Source: Erythrobacter sp. Alg231-14
GTDB lineage: Bacteria > Pseudomonadota > Alphaproteobacteria > Sphingomonadales > Sphingomonadaceae
Assembly (NCBI RefSeq): GCF_900149685.1
Contig: NZ_LT702999.1
Coordinates: 682,001-746,000, forward strand
Length of the DNA: 64,000 nucleotides
Direction: 5' to 3'
This document shows positions 35,149 to 43,290 of this stretch, piece after piece; position 1 is the stretch's first letter; each line of letters begins with the position of its first letter. The notes under the pieces were generated by a model. The model was not told the origin of the DNA. It did not search any database and was given only the letters and a program-made list of their open reading frames with translations. The translations under genes were made by a program, and so were the position numbers.

Positions 35149-35927
35149 CCCGCCTCCAAAACGCTTTCGCCAAACCCCATGCCGCTTTCGTCGCCTTCAT
35201 CACCGCTGGCGATGGAGACACAGCCGCAAACCTCGATGCCCTCGTCGAAGGCGGCGCGGATGTTATCGAGCTGGGGATGCCGTTCACCGATCCGATGGCC
35301 GATGGGCCTGCTATTCAGGCGGCAAATTTGCGCTCGCTTGGCAAAGGCACCACCACCGCCGATGTGCTGCAATACGCCTATGAATTCCGCAAGAGGCACC
35401 CCGATGTACCGCTGGTCCTTATGGGATATGCCAACCCGATGGTGCGGCGCGGGCCGGAATGGTTTGCCGACTCTGCCTCCGCTGCGGGTGTTGATGGCGT
35501 CATCTGTGTCGATATTCCGCCGGAGGAAGATCAAGCGCTCGGCCCGGCTCTGCGGGCAAAGGGCATTGCCCCCATCGGCCTTGCCACACCGACCACAGAT
35601 GCCGCGCGTTTGCCGCAGGTGCTCGATGGCTCTGGCGGGTTTCTCTATTACGTTTCCGTCGCAGGGATCACGGGCAAACAACAAGCCGCCACCGCCGCTA
35701 TCGAAGAGGCCGTGGGCAAGTTGAAAGCCGCAACCGACCTGCCCGTCGCGGTTGGTTTTGGCGTGCGCACACCGGAACAAGCCGCCGCTATTGCACGGCA
35801 CTCAGACGGGGTCGTCGTCGGCTCTGCACTGGTTGATTTGTGCGGCGAATTTGGCAACGACGCGCCTGCCAAGCTACAAGAGCTCACATCATCCATGGTC
35901 AACGCGATTGCAAACGCGCGATCTTAA
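35145..35927 (+). CDS. trpA: Tryptophan synthase alpha chain
   Basis: TrpA splits indole-3-glycerol phosphate to indole, which passes to TrpB. The 260-residue barrel has AFITAGDGDTAANL, VIELGMPFTDPMADGPAIQ with the catalytic Glu, the second catalytic Asp in GVICVDIPPEED, and the phosphate site VGFGVRTPEQAA. Its ATG overlaps the stop of the small membrane gene upstream, and accD follows 12 bases after its stop. Confidence 0.97.
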   Translation: MTRLQNAFAKPHAAFVAFITAGDGDTAANLDALVEGGADVIELGMPFTDPMADGPAIQAANLRSLGKGTTTADVLQYAYEFRKRHPDVPLVLMGYANPMVRRGPEWFADSASAAGVDGVICVDIPPEEDQALGPALRAKGIAPIGLATPTTDAARLPQVLDGSGGFLYYVSVAGITGKQQAATAAIEEAVGKLKAATDLPVAVGFGVRTPEQAAAIARHSDGVVVGSALVDLCGEFGNDAPAKLQELTSSMVNAIANARS

Positions 35928-35939
35928 GGGACAATTGAA

Positions 35940-36803
35940 ATGAACTGGTTTAACCGCGTCCGCAATTCCTTGGGCTTTAGCGCCGATAAGAAGAGCACCG
36001 AAAAGGACCTATGGATCAAATGCAAATCCTGTCAGGAAATGCTGTTTGTTGCCGAATATGAGGAAAACCTATGCGTGTGCCCACGGTGCGATCACCATGG
36101 GCGGATCGGCGCGGATGCTCGCCTGCATTTGTTGTTGGATGATGGATATCAATTGCTCGATCAACCGGTGGTCACCGAAGATCCATTGAAATTCAAAGAC
36201 AGCAAGAAATACACCGACCGATTGAAAGCGGCACGCGCGGCCAACCCGCACAATGATGCTTTCGTGGTGGGTTCGGGCGAAATCAACGGCAGTCCTGCGG
36301 TCGTGGGTGTCCAAGACTTCTCGTTCATGGGCGGATCCATGGGTATGGCAGTCGGCATGGCCTTTTGCGCCGGTGCAGAGCGCGCGCTGACCCGCAAATG
36401 CCCCTATGTCGTCGTTACCGCAGCGGGCGGTGCGCGGATGCAGGAGGGCATTCTCTCGCTGATGCAAATGCCGCGCGCGACTGTGATGACGCGCCGTTTG
36501 AAGGCAGCTGGCCTGCCCTATATCGTCGTCTTGACCGATCCAACCACGGGCGGCGTCACGGCCAGCTATGCGATGTTGGGCGATGTCCATATTGCAGAAC
36601 CCGGCTGCCTAATCGGTTTCGCCGGACAGCGCGTTATTCAGGACACGATCCGCGAAAAATTGCCCGAAGGGTTCCAGCGTGCCGAATATCTGCACAAGCA
36701 TGGTATGGTCGACATGGTGGTCCGCCGCCATGAATTGAAAGAGACGCTCGCAAGCGTGCTCGATTACCTACAGCCTTCCCCTGAAACCAACGAAGCGGCC
36801 TAA
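35940..36803 (+). CDS. accD: Acetyl-CoA carboxylase carboxyltransferase subunit beta
   Basis: AccD with AccA transfers carboxyl from biotin to acetyl-CoA to give malonyl-CoA. The 287-residue protein carries the N-terminal four-Cys zinc ribbon ([12 protein letters not shown] and [12 protein letters not shown]) and the crotonase-like core with [30 protein letters not shown] and IGFAGQRVI. Gene order trpA-accD-folC is conserved in many proteobacteria. It is six bases upstream of folC. Confidence 0.97.
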   Translation: MNWFNRVRNSLGFSADKKSTEKDLWIKCKSCQEMLFVAEYEENLCVCPRCDHHGRIGADARLHLLLDDGYQLLDQPVVTEDPLKFKDSKKYTDRLKAARAANPHNDAFVVGSGEINGSPAVVGVQDFSFMGGSMGMAVGMAFCAGAERALTRKCPYVVVTAAGGARMQEGILSLMQMPRATVMTRRLKAAGLPYIVVLTDPTTGGVTASYAMLGDVHIAEPGCLIGFAGQRVIQDTIREKLPEGFQRAEYLHKHGMVDMVVRRHELKETLASVLDYLQPSPETNEAA

Positions 36804-36809
36804 AGCTCC

Positions 36810-38099
36810 ATGCTCGATTTCGGGCGATCAGATGATGCCCGCGTTCAGGCGCAATTGGACCGACTGTCCGCACTCAGCGTCCCGCAGGGGCGGTTGGGGT
36901 TGGAAACGATCCGCGCTTTGATGGAGCGTCTGGACAACCCCCATCGCAAATTACCGCCCGTGTTCCACGTCGCGGGGACCAACGGCAAAGGGTCCGTCTG
37001 CGCGTTCCTGCGCACGATGTTGGAGGCGGATGGCAAGCGGGTGCACGTCACAACGTCCCCGCATTTGGTGCGTTACAATGAACGGATACGGATCGCAGGG
37101 GACTTAATCTCCGACGAGGAATTGGCCGAAACTCTCAAGGAAGTGCTGGATAAAGGCGAAGACCTCGCGCCCAGCTTTTTCGAAGTGACAATCGCCGCCG
37201 CATTCCTCGCATTTTCACGCACCCCAGCAAATGCCTGCGTGGTCGAGGTTGGCCTTGGCGGCAGGTTTGATGCGACCAATGTTCTGGAGCCGGATGCGGT
37301 TGCTGCCTGCGGGATTGCGGCGCTGGGCATCGATCATGAACGATTCCTTCTCGCACCCGAGGACGGTGTGCCAACAGAGCCTATCGCGCGGATTGCATTT
37401 GAGAAAGCGGGCATAGCGAAACCGGGTGTGCCGTTGGTAACAATCGCAAATGCCTATCCGCTCGAGGCGGAGGCAGTGATCGAAGGTGTGGCAGACCGTC
37501 TTGGGGCCAAGCATTGCAATGCCTATTTGAGCGCATCGGGCAAAACCTATGTCGATGGCGACGGGGATCTAACCCTATTGCCGGCCTCAATCCCAGGCGC
37601 ACATCAGGCCCAGAATGCTGCACTTGCGGCGGCGATGTTGCGCCATCAATCCAAGCTGTCGGTAACGGACGAGGCGATCATAGCAGGCGTAGCCGAAGCA
37701 AAATGGCCAGCGCGGCTACAACGTTTATCTGAAGGCCCGTTGACGGCATTTGCCTCATCAGGTGCAGTCTGGCTGGATGGCGGGCACAATCCCAGCGCTG
37801 GATCGGCAATCGCAGAGTTCTTTAAAGGACCGCTTCACCTGATCATCGGCATGATTGCCAACAAAGATGCAAATGCCATTACAGAACCTCTTGGCGACCG
37901 TGTTGAGAGCCTGACGGTGGTCCCCGTACCCGGTCATGACAGTCATCCGGCCGAGGCATTTGGCCAAGACGCCCGCGCCGCCACCGATCTACAAGACGCG
38001 CTGCTCAATATTCCCTGCGATGACTACCCTGTCCTCATCGCTGGATCGCTCTACCTCGCGGGCGAGGCGCTAAAACTCAACGACGAGATACCGACTTAG
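36810..38099 (+). CDS. folC: Folylpolyglutamate / dihydrofolate synthase
   Basis: FolC adds glutamates to folates and in most bacteria also makes dihydrofolate from dihydropteroate. The 429-residue Mur-ligase-type protein has the P loop VAGTNGKGSVCAFL, SPHLVRYNERIRI, VEVGLGGRFDATN and WLDGGHNPSAG in the C-terminal domain. It follows accD as usual. Its stop codon overlaps the end of the convergent AmpG-like gene by four bases. Confidence 0.95.
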   Translation: MLDFGRSDDARVQAQLDRLSALSVPQGRLGLETIRALMERLDNPHRKLPPVFHVAGTNGKGSVCAFLRTMLEADGKRVHVTTSPHLVRYNERIRIAGDLISDEELAETLKEVLDKGEDLAPSFFEVTIAAAFLAFSRTPANACVVEVGLGGRFDATNVLEPDAVAACGIAALGIDHERFLLAPEDGVPTEPIARIAFEKAGIAKPGVPLVTIANAYPLEAEAVIEGVADRLGAKHCNAYLSASGKTYVDGDGDLTLLPASIPGAHQAQNAALAAAMLRHQSKLSVTDEAIIAGVAEAKWPARLQRLSEGPLTAFASSGAVWLDGGHNPSAGSAIAEFFKGPLHLIIGMIANKDANAITEPLGDRVESLTVVPVPGHDSHPAEAFGQDARAATDLQDALLNIPCDDYPVLIAGSLYLAGEALKLNDEIPT

Positions 38100-39808
38100 G
38101 TTTCGGGCTCTGGCGGTGGCGCGTTCTCAGCGCGGCCAGAGCGCGCAATGCGGACCCATTCGATCAAGCACAGCACAACCGCGAACAGACCGATCAACGT
38201 CGTCAGGATAAACACGTCGTAATACCCGCGCTCTTCGATCATCTGACCCAAAGCCGGGCGCCCGAGCGTGCCTACCAACAAGGTCAGCGATGATAGCAGC
38301 GCATATTGCACCGCGCTGTACCCTTTGGCGACGATGCTGGACAGGTAGGCGACAAAGGCCGCGCCTGCGATGCCGACCGCGATGTTTTCCATCCCAATGG
38401 TCAGCATGAGTTTCGACAGGCGTTCATCCGCACCGAACAATCCGGTTAGCCATGTAAAGCCTATCGCATCGCTGGCCGCCTGCATTCGTTCTCCGCCAAT
38501 TGCGAGATCGGCGTATAACAGGTTGGTCAACGCAGCGATCAACGCCCCCAACGTCAACGTTGTCATCCGCCCGATCACGGTCAGCAGCAATCCCCCCAAT
38601 GCAAGTCCAAGAAGCAGCGCGCCGACGCCAAAGAATTTGGATGCTATCGCGACCTCATCCTTGGTGTATTCAAGTTCACCCAGATAAAACGGATAGGCAA
38701 AGCTGCCCCAAATCGCATCGGTAATGCGGTAAGTCAGGACTAGCGCGATCACCAATATCGCCGCCCAACGCAGCCGACCAATAATCTCAGCCAAAGGCAA
38801 AATCAGAGCGCGGTATCCATGATCAAGCGCCGTGTCCGATGCGCGGGTCGCCGGTTCAGCGACGCTCAACACGTATCGGCCTTTCTTGCGCAGAAATTCC
38901 AGAGAGCCTGCAATGATGCTTGGGATGACGACCGTCGCGATCACAATCAACGGCCCCATTGTGCTCACGAAAGCCGTGCTGTCGGGGCGCGCATCCGGAT
39001 CCGAATTCAACGAACGGACCATAAACACCAAGACGGTAACCAACGCCCACAACCACAAGGCGCCCACCCCGCCTAACGCCAATGCGCGAACTTTTGGCGT
39101 GAGTTGTCCTGGTTCGCGCAGCGTGAGAAGGTTGCTGCGTTCATCCTCCATCGCTTGCGCGCTGCGTTCTGCATCGGGCGCAAACAAGCCGGCGATCCCG
39201 ACCAACAACAATATGCCGCCCATCGACATATACACCGCGGGCCATCCCATCCGCTCTGCCATGAACAAAGCCAAAGCGCCGCCGACCAACGCGGCCGTGC
39301 GATACCCCATTTGATAAACCGTAGAGAGGATATCGATCGTCGCCTTTTCATCGGCAACATCAACCCGCCACGCATCGACCACAACGTCTTGGGTCGCGCT
39401 GGCAAAGGCGCCAATCCCCGCCAACAATGAAAACAGCCCAAGCGAAGTGAGCGGGTTCAAAAACGATAGGACGACCAGGATTAGGCCAAGCATCAACTGC
39501 GCAGTGACGATCCACTGCTTGCGCTTACCCAATCGCCGCAAAAACGGCACATCGACCCGGTCAAGCGCCGGAGACCACAAGAATTTGAACGCGTATGCCA
39601 ATCCAATCAGCGAGAATACGCCCATCGTTTCAACATCAACCTCTGCATCCGTCAGCCACGCATACAAAGTGCCCAACAACAAAGCGTAAGGCAGCCCGGA
39701 TGCAAAACCGAAGATCAGCATATATCCGGTCTTTGGCTGACGCAGCGATCCTAAAAGCACCATCCAGCGCGACAGCCGGTTTTCGTCATTCAACGCGGTT
39801 TCAGACAT
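38096..39808 (-). CDS. AmpG-like MFS permease
   Basis: A 570-residue major facilitator protein. The N-terminal part, YMLIFGFASGLPYALLLGTL, AFKFLWSPALDRV and SATQDVVVDAWRVD, is the AmpG signature; AmpG imports anhydromuropeptides for cell wall recycling. It is longer than E. coli AmpG (about 490) because of extended loops between helices, including a segment near the middle rich in charged residues. The start at 39808 is supported by GGAGGAAAA just upstream; a 73-codon in-frame extension is not. It is divergent from the Rieske gene, leaving 85 bases for both promoters. Confidence 0.85.
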   Translation of the reverse strand: MSETALNDENRLSRWMVLLGSLRQPKTGYMLIFGFASGLPYALLLGTLYAWLTDAEVDVETMGVFSLIGLAYAFKFLWSPALDRVDVPFLRRLGKRKQWIVTAQLMLGLILVVLSFLNPLTSLGLFSLLAGIGAFASATQDVVVDAWRVDVADEKATIDILSTVYQMGYRTAALVGGALALFMAERMGWPAVYMSMGGILLLVGIAGLFAPDAERSAQAMEDERSNLLTLREPGQLTPKVRALALGGVGALWLWALVTVLVFMVRSLNSDPDARPDSTAFVSTMGPLIVIATVVIPSIIAGSLEFLRKKGRYVLSVAEPATRASDTALDHGYRALILPLAEIIGRLRWAAILVIALVLTYRITDAIWGSFAYPFYLGELEYTKDEVAIASKFFGVGALLLGLALGGLLLTVIGRMTTLTLGALIAALTNLLYADLAIGGERMQAASDAIGFTWLTGLFGADERLSKLMLTIGMENIAVGIAGAAFVAYLSSIVAKGYSAVQYALLSSLTLLVGTLGRPALGQMIEERGYYDVFILTTLIGLFAVVLCLIEWVRIARSGRAENAPPPEPET

Positions 39809-39893
39809 TTTTCCTCCGCAGGCGAGCGATCCATTTGCGTTCCCGCCAAGCTGTGCAACACTACGCTTGGATAGAGGGGATAGAAAAGCCGTT

Positions 39894-41084
39894 ATGAACG
39901 CGCCAGCAACAAATGTACCCACATTGTGCACAACGCCGGGCCAATTGGCATTGGCGAAAGCGATCCGTGATAGAGAAACGGACCAAGCACATGTCGATCC
40001 CCGCACCCCGGATGCGATCGTCACCATTCCATCCAGCCGTTATATAGACCCGGCTCATTTCACTTTGGAAAAGGCGGGATTGTTCGATCGCCTCCCCCAA
40101 GTCATCGCGCCCAGCGCGCTATTGCCCGAACCGGGCATGGTAGTCCCGCATGACGCGACCGGTCGCCCGTTACTAATCACGCGCGATACATCCGGGAAAG
40201 CGCATGTTTTCCTAAACGTTTGCCAACATCGCGGCACGCGCTTGGTCGAAGGGTCCGATATTCAATGCACCAAACGGTTGGTTTGTCCCTACCACGCGTG
40301 GACATACAAATTGGACGGGGACCTGCTTGCCCTACCACGGCCTGAAACGTTCCCCGATCTGGAAAAGGGTGCATATGGCCTCAAGGAGTTGCCCAGCATG
40401 GAAGCCGGGGGTTTGATTTGGTTCTCTCCTAATGCTTCGGCCGACTTCACTGATGCGCGTTTGATCAGCGACGATTTCACCGCCTTTGGCATGCCCGAAT
40501 CGCACCTTTTCCGGCGTAAAACGCACAGTGTGAACGGCAATTGGAAGCTGATCATGGATGCTTTTCTTGAAAGCTATCATGTCACCCGGTTGCATGCGGA
40601 CACAATCGGCCCGTTTTTCAAAGACGGTGTGACCGCCGGCGATTCGGTGGGCCCGCATTTGCGCTCTGCTGTGGGTCGATTAGAGGAAATGGACGCGATT
40701 GACCTGTCCGATATGGCGGCAATGCGGCGCGTCGTGACCTTTGCATACCAATTGCTGCCCGGCACCATCATCGTGCCCAGCCCCGATTACGTGAACGTCA
40801 TGGTTTTGATGCCCCAATCCCACAATCACACCTTGGTTGAGGACTTTATGCTAATCCCAGAGGTGCCCACCACCGAAAAGGCACAGGCGCATTGGGAGCG
40901 GAGCTGGGACCTGCTCGATGGCGGCGTTTTCGCAAGCGAAGATTTCCGTGCTGCCGAATTGGGTCAGCAAGGATTGGAGAGCGGCGCGGTAACGCAATTG
41001 ACGTTGGGAACGTTAGAAGGAGGCATCGCGCGCTTTGATGCCAACGTTCAAGACTCGATCGCGGCTCATCGTTCCACATCCTAG
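39894..41084 (+). CDS. Rieske-type aromatic ring-hydroxylating oxygenase, alpha subunit
   Basis: A 396-residue oxygenase alpha subunit. The Rieske [2Fe-2S] site is CQHRG (C-x-H) and CPYHAW (C-x2-H), 19 residues apart. The catalytic iron site is in NWKLIMDAFLESYHVTRLH, with the bridging Asp and two His of the facial triad; the third acid is probably in the C-terminal part. No beta subunit, ferredoxin or reductase gene is adjacent, so electrons come from elsewhere. The substrate is unknown; aromatic or quaternary-amine compounds are both possible for this layout. The ATG at 39894 starts MNAPATNVPTL. Confidence 0.85.
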   Translation: MNAPATNVPTLCTTPGQLALAKAIRDRETDQAHVDPRTPDAIVTIPSSRYIDPAHFTLEKAGLFDRLPQVIAPSALLPEPGMVVPHDATGRPLLITRDTSGKAHVFLNVCQHRGTRLVEGSDIQCTKRLVCPYHAWTYKLDGDLLALPRPETFPDLEKGAYGLKELPSMEAGGLIWFSPNASADFTDARLISDDFTAFGMPESHLFRRKTHSVNGNWKLIMDAFLESYHVTRLHADTIGPFFKDGVTAGDSVGPHLRSAVGRLEEMDAIDLSDMAAMRRVVTFAYQLLPGTIIVPSPDYVNVMVLMPQSHNHTLVEDFMLIPEVPTTEKAQAHWERSWDLLDGGVFASEDFRAAELGQQGLESGAVTQLTLGTLEGGIARFDANVQDSIAAHRSTS

Positions 41085-41157
41085 AACTCTGCGCCACCGG
41101 CGCCGAGATAGGATCATGAAACTTGCAGGTGTTGAGGCGAAGGCGTAGGCGCGCGCC

Positions 41158-41934
41158 ATGCCCACCAACCCCAAAAAATCCGACGACCGCCCCGAGGGCG
41201 ACCGCATCGCCAAATTGCTGGCCAGAGCCGGTATTGCCAGCCGGCGCGAAATTGAACGCATGATCGCAGATGGCCGCATCACATTGAACGGGCAAACGGT
41301 CGAAACGCCCGCGACGTTCCTCACATCTTTGAGCGGCGTCAGCGTCGATGGAAAAGCCGTTGGTCCAGCAGAGCCATCAATGCTTTTCGCATTTCACAAG
41401 CCGACCGGCCTTTTGACCGCAGAACGAGATTTTTCGGGCCGCGCGACCATTTACGATGCTTTGGTCAACGCGCTGCCCAAAGGTACACCGCGCATGATGC
41501 CAATCGGCAGGCTTGACCTCAACACAGAGGGTTTGTTGTTGCTCACCAATGACGGTGGGTTGAAACGTCAAATGGAACTGCCCGCCAGCGGCATCCCCCG
41601 TACATATCGGGCCCGCGCGTTCGGTGATGTTTCTCAAGAACAGCTTGAAGAATTGGCCGATGGCGTCGAAATCGATGGCGTTCGCTATGGTTCGATCGAC
41701 GCCAACAAAGAACGCGCATCTGGGCGCAACCAATGGATCGAAATGACGATCACCGAAGGCAAAAACCGTGAAGTTCGCCGCGTCCTTGAATATCTAGGAT
41801 TGGAGGTGAACCGATTGATCCGCACTGCCTATGGTCCCTTTGAACTGGCCGATTTGGGCCGTGGTCAGGCCGTGCGCATTCGAAAGGGTGATCTCGATCG
41901 GTTTGTCAGCACGTTAAAACGAGCAAAATCATGA
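41158..41934 (+). CDS. rluB: 23S rRNA pseudouridine synthase, RluB/RsuA family
   Basis: A 258-residue pseudouridine synthase with an N-terminal S4 RNA-binding domain (RIAKLLARAGIASRREIERM) and the RsuA-type catalytic core, in which GRLDLNTEGLLLLTNDG holds the catalytic Asp; NREVRRVLEYLGLEVNRLIR closes the domain. RluB modifies U2605 of 23S rRNA; RsuA or RluE specificity cannot be excluded by sequence alone. The stop overlaps the rsmD start by ATGA, forming a two-gene rRNA modification unit. Confidence 0.88.
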   Translation: MPTNPKKSDDRPEGDRIAKLLARAGIASRREIERMIADGRITLNGQTVETPATFLTSLSGVSVDGKAVGPAEPSMLFAFHKPTGLLTAERDFSGRATIYDALVNALPKGTPRMMPIGRLDLNTEGLLLLTNDGGLKRQMELPASGIPRTYRARAFGDVSQEQLEELADGVEIDGVRYGSIDANKERASGRNQWIEMTITEGKNREVRRVLEYLGLEVNRLIRTAYGPFELADLGRGQAVRIRKGDLDRFVSTLKRAKS

Positions 41935-42548
41935 GAGTGATCGCTGGCGAGTGGCGGGGCCGGAAATTGATCGCGCCCAAAGGGGATGCGACCCGTCCAA
42001 CATCGGATCGCACGCGCGAGACCCTGTTTTCTATGTTGACCAGTCGGTTGGGCAGTTTTGAAGATTTGCGGATCGCAGATTTGTTCGCTGGTTCGGGCGC
42101 ACTCGGGCTGGAGGCGCTTTCACGCGGCGCGGCGCATTGCCTTTTCGTGGAACAAGACCGAGCCGCGGTGGACGCGATCCGCGCCAATATCGATGCATTT
42201 GGCGCGCGTGCGCAAACAAGTGTTGAAACAGCATCGGTGATGCAACTGCGCGCTGCGCGGCAATCGTATGACCTGATTTTGCTGGACCCACCCTATCACA
42301 CCGGCGCGGGCGAAGTTGCTTTGGATCGATTGCGGCGACTGGACTGGATCAACGACGCGACATGGATAGCGCTGGAAACGGCGTTCAACGAAGAGCCCGA
42401 AATCAAAGGCTTTACAATCGATACATCGCGCAAGATTGGTAAGGGCAGGCTCACGCTTTTGAGGCGCGAACCCGCCCCCGCCGATGCACCGGACAATGGG
42501 GACACCTATCCTAGCGATCCCTCTGAATCCGATGCGGCACCCAGTTAA
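41931..42548 (+). CDS. rsmD: 16S rRNA (guanine-966-N2)-methyltransferase
   Basis: RsmD methylates G966 of 16S rRNA in the assembled 30S. The 205-residue enzyme begins MRVIAGEWRGRKLIAPKG, has PTSDRTRETLFSML, the SAM site ADLFAGSGALGLEALSRGA and the catalytic LILLDPPYHTG (DPPY motif). It is coupled to the pseudouridine synthase by ATGA. The C-terminal about 25 residues are a polar, Pro/Asp-rich tail not found in the core family. Confidence 0.95.
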   Translation: MRVIAGEWRGRKLIAPKGDATRPTSDRTRETLFSMLTSRLGSFEDLRIADLFAGSGALGLEALSRGAAHCLFVEQDRAAVDAIRANIDAFGARAQTSVETASVMQLRAARQSYDLILLDPPYHTGAGEVALDRLRRLDWINDATWIALETAFNEEPEIKGFTIDTSRKIGKGRLTLLRREPAPADAPDNGDTYPSDPSESDAAPS

Positions 42549-42603
42549 CCGGTTGGCCTGACCACCACAGTCCAAAACAGGGCCGGGTGCGGTATAGCAA
42601 TGA

Positions 42604-42990
42604 TCAACCATCGGAAGACTGCGGCCGAACGGCGCGCGCTTCGATCCGCCCCCATGCCGTGTCGCGTTCGGGGCCCGTCATAGCGGTTAGCGCAATTTTA
42701 TCTTGGTCGGTGAGCTGCCAAAACAACATTTGCCGCCGGGGCGATAACGTCCAGAAATACTGCTGAGTTTCGGCGGGCCACAAATCGTATTGCGCCTGTT
42801 TCTCGCTTGACCAGCTTTCATATTCCGCTGTTTGCTCTTCGTCCGTTTTGCCGCCAGCGGAGCCATCAAGTTGAAGCGGCGTTTCGGCGGTCGCGACGCT
42901 GGTGCTCCGTGCCGCTGCAACCGGCGCGGTGGCGATCAGGGCGACAGTGGCGATCGCTACACCAAAAAGATAGATATGGGACGTCTTCAT
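42604..42990 (-). CDS. Small exported protein of unknown function
   Basis: From the ATG at 42990 the product has 128 residues with a signal peptide (MKTSHIYLFGVAIATVALIA, cut near AAARS). The mature domain is rich in Trp and Gln, with YESWSSEKQAQYDLWPAETQ and QYFWTLSPRRQMLFWQLTD followed by GPERDTAWGRIEARA. I recognise no named family; similar short exported proteins are common in Sphingomonadales. It stands alone, facing away from the helicase gene. Confidence 0.7.
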   Translation of the reverse strand: MKTSHIYLFGVAIATVALIATAPVAAARSTSVATAETPLQLDGSAGGKTDEEQTAEYESWSSEKQAQYDLWPAETQQYFWTLSPRRQMLFWQLTDQDKIALTAMTGPERDTAWGRIEARAVRPQSSDG

Positions 42991-43290
42991 AGAGGGGCGC
43001 ATTGGGGTTCTCCTATTGGCCATTCATCCGCGTGACGAACCCTTGCCTGCTCTTTGCAATTCCCCTGCCTCAGACAACACTGGAATGCCATCAATCCGGT
43101 CCCACTGAAACCGCGTGACGCGATCTGCGCCGTGTTCGCACAACGCTTTGGCGGAAAGCGGTCCAAAAACACGCCGGGACGATTGGAACATCGAATTCGG
43201 GGGAATGCCGCCAAAGGCACGGTGCAACGGGGCGCTCGATATGCGATCTTGCACTCACAAGCTTTGTTCTCTAATTGTTCGCGTGCTGTT
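42991..43290. other. Divergent intergenic region before the UvrD/PcrA helicase gene
   Basis: This 300-base stretch separates the exported-protein gene (minus) from the helicase gene (plus). It stays open in the helicase frame from 43054, but that extension has no resemblance to a helicase N terminus. I see no RNA gene, no clear promoter and no good repeat in it. Confidence 0.4.
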
